In this document: in pieces, positions 1 to 6,006 of the stretch
Layout: every line of letters starts with the position of its first letter
Position numbering within the stretch: position 1 is the first letter of the stretch
From: Roseobacter sp.
GTDB lineage: Bacteria; Pseudomonadota; Alphaproteobacteria; Rhodobacterales; Rhodobacteraceae
Length of the DNA: 7,728 nt
Direction of reading: 5' to 3'
NCBI GenBank assembly: GCA_024636425.1
Contig: JAGXHB010000001.1
Location: 1 to 7,728 of the forward strand
Program-made: the position numbers and the translations under genes
The notes under the pieces: model-generated
The model's database searches: none
Told to the model about the DNA's origin: nothing
The model's input: the letters and a program-made list of their open reading frames with translations, nothing else

Positions 1-113
1 GCAACCCCTACGGCTATTCCTGCACGCCCGGCGAGCTGGACGAGACAGGCAAGAAGTCCGTGGCATTTCAGGCCAAGCGCTTGGTGGAATTTGCCGGTAA
101 ACTCAACGACTAA
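1..113 (+). CDS. C-terminal end of a flavodoxin-fold / NAD(P)H:quinone oxidoreductase-like protein (partial)
   Basis: The frame is open from the left edge (first complete codon at position 3) to a TAA at 111-113, giving 36 visible residues that begin NPYGYSCTPGELDE and end FAGKLND. A near-terminal NPYG segment followed by a short acidic stretch and a closing amphipathic helix (about VAFQAKRLVEFAGKL) resembles the C-terminus of WrbA-like and other flavodoxin-family FMN-dependent NAD(P)H oxidoreductases, where this region lies near the flavin and the last helix packs on the fold. The assignment rests on recall of family character over a very short stretch. The start, flavin-binding loops and full length lie outside the window. 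It is transcribed towards the insertion-sequence remnants and away from the peptide operon, so it is not part of that operon. Confidence 0.5.
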   Translation, partial: NPYGYSCTPGELDETGKKSVAFQAKRLVEFAGKLND

Positions 114-184
114 ACTTGGTCGATCAGACTAAAGCAGCGCTCGGCCAAGGTAATGACTTACGAGCACTTCAGCTTGAAGAATGT

Positions 185-221
185 ATGAGTATTGCTCACT
201 TTTATCAGGAGCAATACTCAT
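185..221 (+). terminator. 13-bp perfect inverted repeat, possible terminator of the flavodoxin-like gene
   Basis: ATGAGTATTGCTC (185-197) and GAGCAATACTCAT (209-221) are perfect reverse complements around an 11-base spacer. The repeat starts 72 bases after the stop of the plus-strand gene. It is followed only by TTAAAT, not a proper T-run, and the stem is AT-rich, so it is a weak intrinsic terminator at best. It could instead be a relic of mobile-element ends or a regulator site. The symmetry is certain; the function is a guess from position. Confidence 0.4.
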
Positions 222-393
222 TTAAATCGCGAGCTTTGTAAAAGCTGTCGCCGTTTGAACCTGTTCCGCACAAGGTCTGCCCGAAACTGTACTGAGCTTG
301 CATAATGTTTCAGTATTCCCGGTAGTGATTTCAATGTATTGGGTTGTTTTTCCGTAAGCGTGCAACTGTTGGTTACATGATGGCCCAGTCTAA

Positions 394-413
394 ATATAGT
401 ACCCCCTAGTATA
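394..413. promoter_or_regulatory. Candidate CsoR/RcnR/FrmR/DmeR-type operator
   Basis: A run of five C (402-406) is flanked by TATAGTA on the left (395-401) and TAGTATA on the right (407-413). The layout of AT-rich TAGTA half-elements around a C/G tract resembles operators described for the all-helical metal or formaldehyde-sensing repressors of the CsoR/RcnR family, such as FrmR and DmeR. Those usually have six or more C and two more bases of symmetry. There is no intact gene next to it to be controlled: about 9 bases to the right begins the probable end of an IS3 remnant. It may be a stranded promoter fragment or chance. Confidence 0.25.
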
Positions 414-421
414 AGCCTAAT

Positions 422-740
422 TGGTAATCCCTCATTTTTAATGGGGTCTAGCCGCAGAATTCGCGCGGCTGTTCTCGGTTTTATATCGAGTGGAATGCCA
501 CCGATGCTCATGTGGAGTCGCTCGTTGTTATAAGTACAGAGCCATTCAGTTGCCTGGTTCTGTGCCTCCTCGATCGTTTCGAAAATGTAGTGGCTGATCC
601 ATTCACCCCAAACCGTGTGGTTTTAGCGCTCGCTATAGGCGTTCTTCTGAAGCTTTCCGAGTTGGATGCATGCCAAAAGAACACCCTGCTTTTCGGCCCA
701 TTCTATGAGCTTGCCGCTGACATATTCAGGCCGATAGCAT
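422..740 (-). pseudogene. IS3-family transposase (OrfB, DDE integrase core), decayed C-terminal fragment
   Basis: On the minus strand from about 740 the translation reads RPEYVSGKLIEWAEKQGVLL, then IQLGKLQKNAYSER, then a TAA stop (623-625). It continues in the same frame with YIFETIEEAQNQATEWL, YNNERLHMSIGGIP and so on. This matches the C-terminal half of IS3-family OrfB: the DNGPEY region, the QPGKPQQNAYIE segment holding the catalytic glutamate, and the YNxxRPH / IGGxTP terminal motif. It is clearly dead. The DNG before PEY is replaced by CYR, so the second catalytic aspartate is gone; the normal KP is KL; a stop follows the catalytic-glutamate segment; and the N-terminal two thirds are missing. 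The left limit is set where the sequence becomes GGTAATCCCTCATTTTT, which resembles an IS3 terminal repeat; this boundary is approximate. The same frame stays open to 218, but the sequence beyond 422 no longer resembles transposase. Confidence 0.75.
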
Positions 741-749
741 GTGGGGAGT

Positions 750-868
750 GACGCGCAATTGAAAGTTTTGGCCGCCTGCGCAGCCCCCAAATTGCGCAGC
801 GGGCGGCCATAGCCAAGCCTCGGACCTCTACAGTGGTCTTGCGAACCACACTATGGAGGAGACTGGCT
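750..868 (+). mobile_element. IS110-family left-end non-coding region, structured (possible bridge-RNA remnant)
   Basis: This stretch lies between the break in IS3 homology and the IS110 transposase start. It can form a strong stem-loop at 769-809: TGGCCGCC (769-776) pairs with GGCGGCCA (802-809) and TGCGCA (777-782) with TGCGCA (793-798), with a 3-base bulge (799-801) and a 10-base loop. GCGCAATT (753-760) can alternatively pair with AATTGCGC (790-797), which would compete with the inner part. A second stem-loop lies at 825-859. IS110-group elements are known to encode a structured bridge RNA in the left-end non-coding region upstream of the recombinase. The position and structure fit, but guide loops cannot be confirmed here and the element is truncated. 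The outer boundary near 750 is estimated. Confidence 0.4.
855..861 (+). promoter_or_regulatory. Ribosome-binding site of the IS110 transposase fragment
   Basis: GGAGGAG lies 7 bases before the ATG at 869 and fixes that ATG as the start, rather than the in-frame GTG at 833. Its 856-859 bases can pair with CCTC at 825-828 at the foot of a stem-loop that includes GTGGT (833-837) and ACCAC (845-849), so the site may be partly hidden in the transcript. Confidence 0.55.
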
Positions 869-979
869 ATGACCAAAAATGACTATACTTTAGATGCCCG
901 TGTTCTGGTAGGGATCGACATTTCCAAGCACCGCCACGAGATGTTGATCGCCGGCCCGGGCGAGACGCGCCGCCGGTAC
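869..979 (+). pseudogene. IS110-family transposase, N-terminal fragment
   Basis: From the ATG at 869 the translation is MTKNDYTLDARVLVGIDISK, followed by HRHEMLIAGPGETRRR. The VGIDISK segment is the hallmark first strand of the RuvC-like DEDD domain of IS110-family recombinases, with D17 the first catalytic acid. The basic RRR after PGE is also typical of the family just before the homology normally continues into a long helical region. Here the resemblance stops at about residue 37: the frame stays open to 1309 only by running antisense through the minus-strand peptidase gene. About nine tenths of a normal (~300-400 residue) transposase is missing, so this is a non-functional stub. The start is supported by GGAGGAG with 7-base spacing. 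The right breakpoint is placed near 980 by loss of family-like sequence and is uncertain by about 15 bases. Confidence 0.7.
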
Positions 980-1032
980 TGCCCGGCCGTGACGCCTTGG
1001 TTGGTACGCACCACATGCTTGGGAATCCGCAT
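980..1032 (-). pseudogene. Possible truncated start of a further operon gene (unrecognised)
   Basis: On the minus strand, 27 bases beyond the stop of the peptidase gene, an ATG (1032-1030) opens a frame reading MRIPKHVVRTNQGVTAGQY before it reaches the antisense of the IS110 fragment. AGG lies 6 bases upstream of the ATG as a modest ribosome-binding site. The position fits a next cistron of the operon that was cut off when the IS110 remnant joined here. I do not recognise the protein, and only about 17 codons remain, so this may be chance. Confidence 0.2.
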
Positions 1033-1059
1033 TTTGTGCCTGGCAGGGCGTCTGAAATC

Positions 1060-2199
1060 TCAGGCACCGAGCCGGCAAAACAGTCCGGCAGCCAAGCGCG
1101 CGCGTTCCACCAAGCTGTCTACTTCGATATGCTCGGTCAGGGTGTGCAGCCCTTTACCCCGTACACCGATTGAATCAAGTGTCGGAAGGCCCAGAAAGCC
1201 GGTGAAGTTGCCATCGGATCCGCCGCCCGCCGAACTGCCCGTCAGATCGAAACCGATCTCGCGTCCGATCTCTTGGGCCAGGGTCAGCATCGCCATGGTG
1301 CCGGGCTGATCGGGTTCCCACACCGGGCGGGTCACGCCGCGCTTCACTTCCATCACAACGTCACCCTCGTCCGAGTTCAGCGCCAGCATTCGAGCGACAC
1401 CTTCGTCCAGCTGCTCTTGGGTCTTGGCCATAGACAGGACTTCGGCATCACAGACGGACGACACACAGTTCACCCACTGGCCCGCGTTGAACACCCCAAG
1501 CGAAAAGGTGCAATCCTCGGTCGTCATGCCTTCGATCACCGCCACATGCTTGGCCATCTCGGCAATGGCCGACCGCCCCTCCGCCAGTGCCCAGCCTGCA
1601 TGGGAGGGCTTGCCACGCGTTTGCAGATTGAAACGCGCAATTGCGTAACGCCCGATGACAGCGCCCCCATCAGGCCGCGCAGGTTCGGGGACAAGGATGA
1701 ACTGATGGCGTTTGGCCTCGGCCTCGATCAACTCGCGCGTTGACGGTGTGCCGACCTCCTCGTCCGGCGTAAACAGAACCGTCACCGGCAGTGGCGTTTC
1801 GATTCCCGCGGCCAGAAGTTTGCGCAGCGCATCCAGATAGACATAGTTGCCGCCCTTCATGTCCATCAGCCCGGGGCCGTAACAAATGCTACCTTCGCGC
1901 TTGAACGGCAGCTGTTTCAGCGTGCCAACGGGATGCACCGTGTCCATATGCCCGAGCAGCAGGATACCGCCCTGCCCCGCCTTTGGATGAGGCATCGTCG
2001 CGCGCACACTATCGCCAAACCCCATGCGGCCCGGAATACGCTCGACCCGCGCGCCCAAAGCGGCAAGCTCGTGCTGCACCACATCCATCATGCGGTTCAC
2101 CGCCACCGCGTCGAACGTGGGGCTTTCGGTTTCGATCCATGGCTTCAGCCCCGCCAGCATTTCGTCAGCATCAAAAGGCAGATCAAGTGGGTTGGTCAT
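1060..2199 (-). CDS. M20 family metallopeptidase, carboxypeptidase G2-like
   Basis: The 379-residue protein has the full layout of the M20 glutamate-carboxypeptidase group: a di-zinc catalytic domain split by a dimerisation domain. Expected zinc and catalytic residues are present: H84 in GHMDTVHPVGT (with D86), D113 in GPGLMDMKGG, the catalytic pair E147-E148 in FTPDEEVG, E172 in VPEPA, and H352 in KGLHTLTE. GKPSHAG (H200) marks the inserted dimerisation domain, and the glycine-rich SSAGGGSDGNF segment precedes the C-terminal ligand. These enzymes remove a C-terminal amino acid (glutamate in the best-known case) from acylated or peptide substrates. There is no signal peptide, so it should act in the cytoplasm. 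The ATG at 2199 is chosen because GGAG lies 9 bases upstream and the length fits the family. It is the last intact gene of the transporter operon and probably processes what the importer brings in. The exact substrate cannot be read. Confidence 0.9.
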   Translation of the reverse strand: MTNPLDLPFDADEMLAGLKPWIETESPTFDAVAVNRMMDVVQHELAALGARVERIPGRMGFGDSVRATMPHPKAGQGGILLLGHMDTVHPVGTLKQLPFKREGSICYGPGLMDMKGGNYVYLDALRKLLAAGIETPLPVTVLFTPDEEVGTPSTRELIEAEAKRHQFILVPEPARPDGGAVIGRYAIARFNLQTRGKPSHAGWALAEGRSAIAEMAKHVAVIEGMTTEDCTFSLGVFNAGQWVNCVSSVCDAEVLSMAKTQEQLDEGVARMLALNSDEGDVVMEVKRGVTRPVWEPDQPGTMAMLTLAQEIGREIGFDLTGSSAGGGSDGNFTGFLGLPTLDSIGVRGKGLHTLTEHIEVDSLVERARLAAGLFCRLGA

Positions 2200-2265
2200 T
2201 TCGGGATTCTCCGGTCCGGCTGCAATGGGCCGGTTTTGGTTTCATAGATATATATAGGGAATGCC
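2200..2265 (-). promoter_or_regulatory. 66-base intercistronic gap between the two M20 genes
   Basis: This is the longest gap downstream of the permease genes. It holds the ribosome-binding site GGAG (minus strand, 2212-2209), a small CCGGC/GCCGG inverted repeat (about 2216-2233), and an alternating TA run (about 2248-2255). The TA run resembles a -10 element, but I see no matching -35 element, so an internal promoter is not supported. Cotranscription with the upstream genes is the simplest reading. Confidence 0.35.
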
Positions 2266-3432
2266 TCAGGCTTTGGGCAGACGGGTCTCCACGATCCGCG
2301 CGTAGATCGACGCGCCGACAGGCAGGATCGCGTCATCGAGTACGAATGCCGGATTGTGCAGCGGGATGCTGCCCGCATGGCCGACACGGCAATAGGCACC
2401 CGGAACCACCTTCAGCATATCGGCAAAGTCCTCGGATCCGGTCGCCTGTTCGGTCGATTCCAAAGCCATGTCTGTGCCCACCACATCCGCAGCCGCCGCC
2501 AGATAGGCGGTGGTCAGATCCGGGTCGTTCATCAGCACGTCAAAGACATTGCGCAACGCGACCTCGATCTCGACACCGTAAGCCTGCGCCATCCCCGCGC
2601 AAAGGTCGCGCATCCGAGCCTCGGCCATATGGCTTACGTCGTCGTGGAAATAGCGGATCGTGCCCGCAATCGTCGCAGTTCCCGGCACTACGTTATAGGC
2701 AGAACCGGAATTGAACTTCGTGACGGTCAGCACCAGCGGCTTAGTCGGCGGGGCGTTGCGGCTGACGATAGATTGCAGCTGCTGCACCAGCGCTGTGCCG
2801 ACCACTATCGGGTCTTGTGACTGGTGCGGCATCGCAGCGTGGCTGCCGGTGCCCTTGATCGTGATGTCAAAGAAACTGGCACCTGCCATCGCGGCTCCGG
2901 GCGTCACGCTGACCACGCCGGGTTCGGAGTTGGGATCATTGTGCATCCCGTAAATCTCGTCGCAGGGGAACCTGTCAAACAGCCCCTCCTCAATCATCCG
3001 GCGCGCGCCGCCCAGGCCTTCCTCGGCGGGCTGGAAGATCAGCACAACGGTGCCGTCAAACGCGCGCGTTTCCGCCAGATAGCGGGCGGCACCCAGCAAC
3101 ATTGTCGTATGCGCATCGTGCCCGCAGGCGTGCATCCGCCCCGGCTTGGTCGACGCATAAGCCACGCCCGACGCTTCGTCGATCGGCAGCGCGTCCATGT
3201 CGGCGCGCAGTCCGACACGGCGGTTGCCGCCCCCTGTGCCCTTGATCAACCCGACAACACCCGTACCGCCCAGTCCCTCATGCACCTCGTCCACACCATA
3301 GGCCCTCAGCTTTTCCGCCACGATACCCGATGTGCGAACCTCCTCGAACCCCAACTCTGGGTGGGCGTGGAAATCCTGCCGGATGGCAGTCAGTTCGGCG
3401 GCAAAGGCCTCGATTTTGGGAATAACACTCAT
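2266..3432 (-). CDS. M20D family amidohydrolase (hippurate hydrolase / N-acyl-amino-acid hydrolase type)
   Basis: At 388 residues this is the normal length for the HipO/AmhX/IAA-amino-acid hydrolase group of M20 metalloenzymes. Family marks are all visible: RxDFHAHPELGFEE near the N-terminus (residues 18-31), RADMDALPI (76-84), the ligand motif HACGHDAHT with C103 and H105, QPAEEG with E137-E138, H164 in GMHNDP, the GSHAAMPH dimerisation-domain motif (196-203), YNVVPG (246-251), the TGSEDFA segment (331-337), and H359 in PLHNP. The group hydrolyses amide bonds of N-acyl or N-aroyl amino acids, releasing the amino acid. It lacks a signal peptide and is expected in the cytoplasm. The start overlaps the stop of the ATPase gene as ATGA (3429-3432) and has AAGGAG 7 bases upstream, so start choice and translational coupling are both firm. 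The conjugate it cleaves is unknown; symbols such as hipO would over-specify it. Confidence 0.92.
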   Translation of the reverse strand: MSVIPKIEAFAAELTAIRQDFHAHPELGFEEVRTSGIVAEKLRAYGVDEVHEGLGGTGVVGLIKGTGGGNRRVGLRADMDALPIDEASGVAYASTKPGRMHACGHDAHTTMLLGAARYLAETRAFDGTVVLIFQPAEEGLGGARRMIEEGLFDRFPCDEIYGMHNDPNSEPGVVSVTPGAAMAGASFFDITIKGTGSHAAMPHQSQDPIVVGTALVQQLQSIVSRNAPPTKPLVLTVTKFNSGSAYNVVPGTATIAGTIRYFHDDVSHMAEARMRDLCAGMAQAYGVEIEVALRNVFDVLMNDPDLTTAYLAAAADVVGTDMALESTEQATGSEDFADMLKVVPGAYCRVGHAGSIPLHNPAFVLDDAILPVGASIYARIVETRLPKA

Positions 3433-5114
3433 ACGGTGGCTCCTTCTTTTAGATGCGCGATGTCCAGCGCGCGGAAATTGGCAAAGTCCCAGTGGCGACC
3501 CGGTGCCGCCTCGATCAGATTGCGGGTGTAGTCGTGGCGCGGATTGGCCAGCACCTGCCCGGCGGGGCCATGTTCGACCACAAGGCCTTTCTGCATCACC
3601 AGCACCTCGTCACAAATCTGCGCCGCGACGCGCAAATCATGGGTAATGAACAACATCGCAACACCGAACCGCTCCTGAATGTCGTCCAGCAGGTTCAGCA
3701 CCTGGGCCTGCACGCTGACATCCAGCGCCGACACGGCCTCGTCCGCGACAAGCACGTCGGGTTTCATCGCAACCGCGCGCGCAATGGCGATGCGTTGGCG
3801 CTGGCCGCCGGAAAACTGATGCGGATAGCGATCCAGCGCGTCGCGTGGCAAATCCACCAGTTCCATCAATTCTGCGGCGTGTGCCATCGCCTCGTCCTTC
3901 GGGGTGCCAAAGTTGATCGGCCCCTCGCAGAGGCTCCGCGCAACTGTCCAGCGCGGGTTCAGCGAACGGTAGGGATCCTGAAACACGATCTGGAAATGCT
4001 TGCGATGGGGCTGCAACTGGCGCCGTCCCAGCTGCGCGATCTCGGTGCCCGCCACTGTGACCTTGCCCGCCGTGGGATCAATCAGCCGCATGATGCAGCG
4101 TGCGACCGTTGACTTGCCCGACCCGCTTTCGCCGACGATGCCCAAGGTCTGCCCCGGACGGATCGTGAAATTCACGTCCTGCGCGGCCTTGACCCCTTCG
4201 GATTTGCGGAAGAACCCGCTGCCGCCATAGGTCATGTCCAGCCCCTGCACGGCGATCACGTCCTGTGCCGTGGCTGCCGTGCGCGCCGCACGCGGTGCAA
4301 GGTTCGGCACGGCGCGCAGAAGCTTTTTGGTATAGTCCTCCTGCGGATTGGTCAGCAGATCCCGGATCGGCGCACGTTCGACGATGCGGCCATGCTGCAT
4401 CACGCTGACCGTATCCGCAATCTCGGCGACCACGCCCATGTCATGGGTGATGAACAGCACCGCAGTGCCCTGACGTTCCTGCATTTCGGCAATCAGCTTG
4501 AGGATCTGCAACTGTGTCGTCACGTCCAGCGCGGTCGTCGGCTCATCCGCGATCAAAAGGTCCGGGTCCAGGATGAGCGCCATGGCGATCATGATGCGCT
4601 GGCGCTGGCCCCCCGACAATTGATGCGGAAACGCCTGGTAGATGCGCTGGACATCCGGCAGATGTACCTGCTCCATCATGTCGAGCGTGCGCTTCTTCGC
4701 CTCGGCCTGGCCCAGATCGGTGTGCATGTTCAGCACCTCTTCGATCTGTTCACCGACCCGTAAGACCGGGTTCAGCGCTGTCATTGGCTCCTGAAAGATC
4801 ATGGCGATCTTGCGCGCCCGCAATGCGCGCATCTGCGCAGCACTCGCTGCAGTGATTTCGACATCCTCAAGGGCGATCAACCCGCCCTGCACCCCGAGCG
4901 CGTCCTTGGGCAGCAGGCCCATCACCGCGAGTGAAGTCACGGATTTGCCAGACCCGGATTCGCCCACAAGACAGTGGGTTTCGCCCGCCCGAATGTCGAG
5001 GTCGATACCGTTCAGCACAGGTGCTGCATCGGGCCGACCCGTCAGCCCGACCTTGAGCTTGCGGATCTTGAGCACCCTTGCAGCCTGCGAGAAATCACGT
5101 GACTTGAATTCCAT
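3429..5114 (-). CDS. Fused two-domain ATPase of a dipeptide/oligopeptide-type ABC importer (DppD-DppF fusion, GsiA-like)
   Basis: One 561-residue chain carries two complete nucleotide-binding domains of the Opp/Dpp class. Domain 1 has the Walker A GESGSGKS (51-58), Q-loop Q108, signature LSGGQRQR (166-173), Walker B LLIADEP with E191, and H-loop H224. Domain 2 has GESGSGKS (328-335), Q379, FSGGQRQR (434-441), VLVADEA with E459, and H492. After each domain comes the short peptide-transporter extension (NPQEDYTKKLL at about 257, NPRHDYTRNLI at about 524). A linker rich in Ala/Arg (about 272-285) joins the halves. Most Opp/Dpp systems use two separate ATPases; the fusion, as in GsiA, supplies both sites from one gene. 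The protein sits on the cytoplasmic face and powers the two permeases. The ATG at 5114 is preceded by GAGGGA with a 6-base spacer, lying inside the end of the upstream permease gene. Confidence 0.95.
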   Translation of the reverse strand: MEFKSRDFSQAARVLKIRKLKVGLTGRPDAAPVLNGIDLDIRAGETHCLVGESGSGKSVTSLAVMGLLPKDALGVQGGLIALEDVEITAASAAQMRALRARKIAMIFQEPMTALNPVLRVGEQIEEVLNMHTDLGQAEAKKRTLDMMEQVHLPDVQRIYQAFPHQLSGGQRQRIMIAMALILDPDLLIADEPTTALDVTTQLQILKLIAEMQERQGTAVLFITHDMGVVAEIADTVSVMQHGRIVERAPIRDLLTNPQEDYTKKLLRAVPNLAPRAARTAATAQDVIAVQGLDMTYGGSGFFRKSEGVKAAQDVNFTIRPGQTLGIVGESGSGKSTVARCIMRLIDPTAGKVTVAGTEIAQLGRRQLQPHRKHFQIVFQDPYRSLNPRWTVARSLCEGPINFGTPKDEAMAHAAELMELVDLPRDALDRYPHQFSGGQRQRIAIARAVAMKPDVLVADEAVSALDVSVQAQVLNLLDDIQERFGVAMLFITHDLRVAAQICDEVLVMQKGLVVEHGPAGQVLANPRHDYTRNLIEAAPGRHWDFANFRALDIAHLKEGATV

Positions 5115-5117
5115 GGC

Positions 5118-6005
5118 CTATCCCTCGCGTTTTTTCATGCGCGGATCCAACAGATCCCGCGCGGTGTCACCCAACAGGTTGATCGCCAGGATACACAGTG
5201 ACAGCATCAGCCCCGGCCAGAAGATCAGGCCCGGCTTGATCTGGAAATATGTCCGCCCCTCGGCCATGATATTGCCCCAAGTGGGGATCTCGGTCGAAAC
5301 GCCCGCCCCCAGGAAACTCAGGATCGCCTCGATCAGGATGGCCGAGGCGCAGATATACGTGCCCTGCACGATCAGCGGCGCGAATGTGTTGGGCATCAGG
5401 TGCTGGATCAGGATCTTGGGCATGGACGACCCCAACGCGATGGCCGCCTCTACGTAGGGCTCTTCGCGCGCGGACAGGATGACGGAGCGGACCAGACGCA
5501 CCACCCGCGGCACCTCTGGCACCGTGATTGCGATGATCACCGACGTCAGGCTGGGCCCGTTCAGCGCCACCAGCGCGATGGCCAGCAAGATCGCGGGGAT
5601 TGCCATAAGGCTGTCCATAATGCGCATGATCACACCGTCAGCAGCCCGAAAGAACCCGGCTACCAGCCCGATCATCAGGCCGATGGCCACGCTGACCACC
5701 GCCGCGCCAACCCCGATCAGAAGCGAGACACGGCCCCCTACCATCACCCGGCTGAAGGTGTCGCGTCCGTAGGGGTCGGTGCCCAGAAAATGGTCGGATG
5801 ATGGCGCTTGCAGCCGCGCCGTCGCGTTCATTGCCAGCGGATCATACGGCACGAATAGCGGTGCCAGTACCGAGGCCAGCACGATGACCACCAGTATTGC
5901 TGCGGCGATCATCGGGCCCGCGCCGATACGCGCTCCGGCGGGCAGGGAAAGCAAGCCTGTCAGCACCTGAAAGGCGCTGTGGCGTGATGTGGGGGTCTGT
6001 GTCAT
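5118..6005 (-). CDS. DppC-type inner-membrane permease of the peptide ABC importer
   Basis: From the ATG at 6005 the product is 295 residues, typical of DppC/OppC. It has a short cytoplasmic N-terminus, a first membrane segment at about 31-53, and the OppC-type periplasmic signature with DPLA and then HFLGTDPYGRD (72-82). Further membrane segments lie at about 93-117, 133-163, 212-235 and 258-280. The ATPase-contact EAA loop is YVEAAIALGSSMPKILIQH followed by LMPN (184-206), and the ending DLLDPRMKKREG is typical. It pairs with the DppB-type subunit to form the channel. An in-frame TTG 24 bases earlier (6029) would overlap the upstream gene; I prefer the ATG because it follows that gene's TGA by one base (TGACATG), the usual coupled arrangement, although no strong ribosome-binding site is visible. 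The next gene starts 3 bases after this stop. Confidence 0.93.
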   Translation of the reverse strand: MTQTPTSRHSAFQVLTGLLSLPAGARIGAGPMIAAAILVVIVLASVLAPLFVPYDPLAMNATARLQAPSSDHFLGTDPYGRDTFSRVMVGGRVSLLIGVGAAVVSVAIGLMIGLVAGFFRAADGVIMRIMDSLMAIPAILLAIALVALNGPSLTSVIIAITVPEVPRVVRLVRSVILSAREEPYVEAAIALGSSMPKILIQHLMPNTFAPLIVQGTYICASAILIEAILSFLGAGVSTEIPTWGNIMAEGRTYFQIKPGLIFWPGLMLSLCILAINLLGDTARDLLDPRMKKREG

Positions 6006-6006
6006 G

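Larger units (their letters stand above)
114..421. other. Non-coding AT-richer interval between the flavodoxin-like gene and the IS3 remnant
   Basis: No believable gene is present. The interval contains the 185-221 inverted repeat and the operator-like sequence at 394-413, both listed separately. A minus-strand open frame covers 218-511, but below 422 its product (around ILKHYASSVQFRADLVRNRF) shows no recognisable domain and it lacks a ribosome-binding site. Base composition is clearly more AT-rich than the operon to the right, as expected of intergenic or acquired DNA. Confidence 0.5.

Noticed and set aside
218..511. A 97-residue minus-strand open frame that could be called a hypothetical protein
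   Set aside because: Its first third is the in-frame continuation of the IS3 transposase remnant after the internal stop. The rest has no recognisable domain and no ribosome-binding site.
512..751. A 79-residue plus-strand open frame with a hydrophobic N-terminus
   Set aside because: It is antisense to the clear IS3 transposase remnant and has no independent support.
1036..1067. GTGCCTG/CAGGCAC inverted repeat across the peptidase stop as the operon terminator
   Set aside because: The stem is only 7 bp with an 18-base loop, it includes the stop codon, and it has no T-run in the direction of transcription.
833..1309. A 158-residue plus-strand open frame starting at GTG 833
   Set aside because: Only codons from the ATG at 869 to about 979 look like IS110 transposase. 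The remainder is antisense to the well-supported M20 peptidase gene, so it is a chimeric shadow and not a gene.
2241..2260. TA-rich run between the two peptidase genes as an internal promoter
   Set aside because: A -10-like TATATA is present, but no -35-like hexamer lies at proper spacing on the minus strand; read-through from the operon is simpler.
1933..2714. Overlapping plus-strand open frames rich in Arg, Pro and Ser opposite the peptidase genes
   Set aside because: They are antisense shadows of GC-rich genes. The minus-strand proteins carry complete catalytic motifs.
3453..4763. Long His/Arg-rich plus-strand frames opposite the ATPase gene
   Set aside because: They are antisense translation of conserved nucleotide-binding domains; no ribosome-binding sites or domains.
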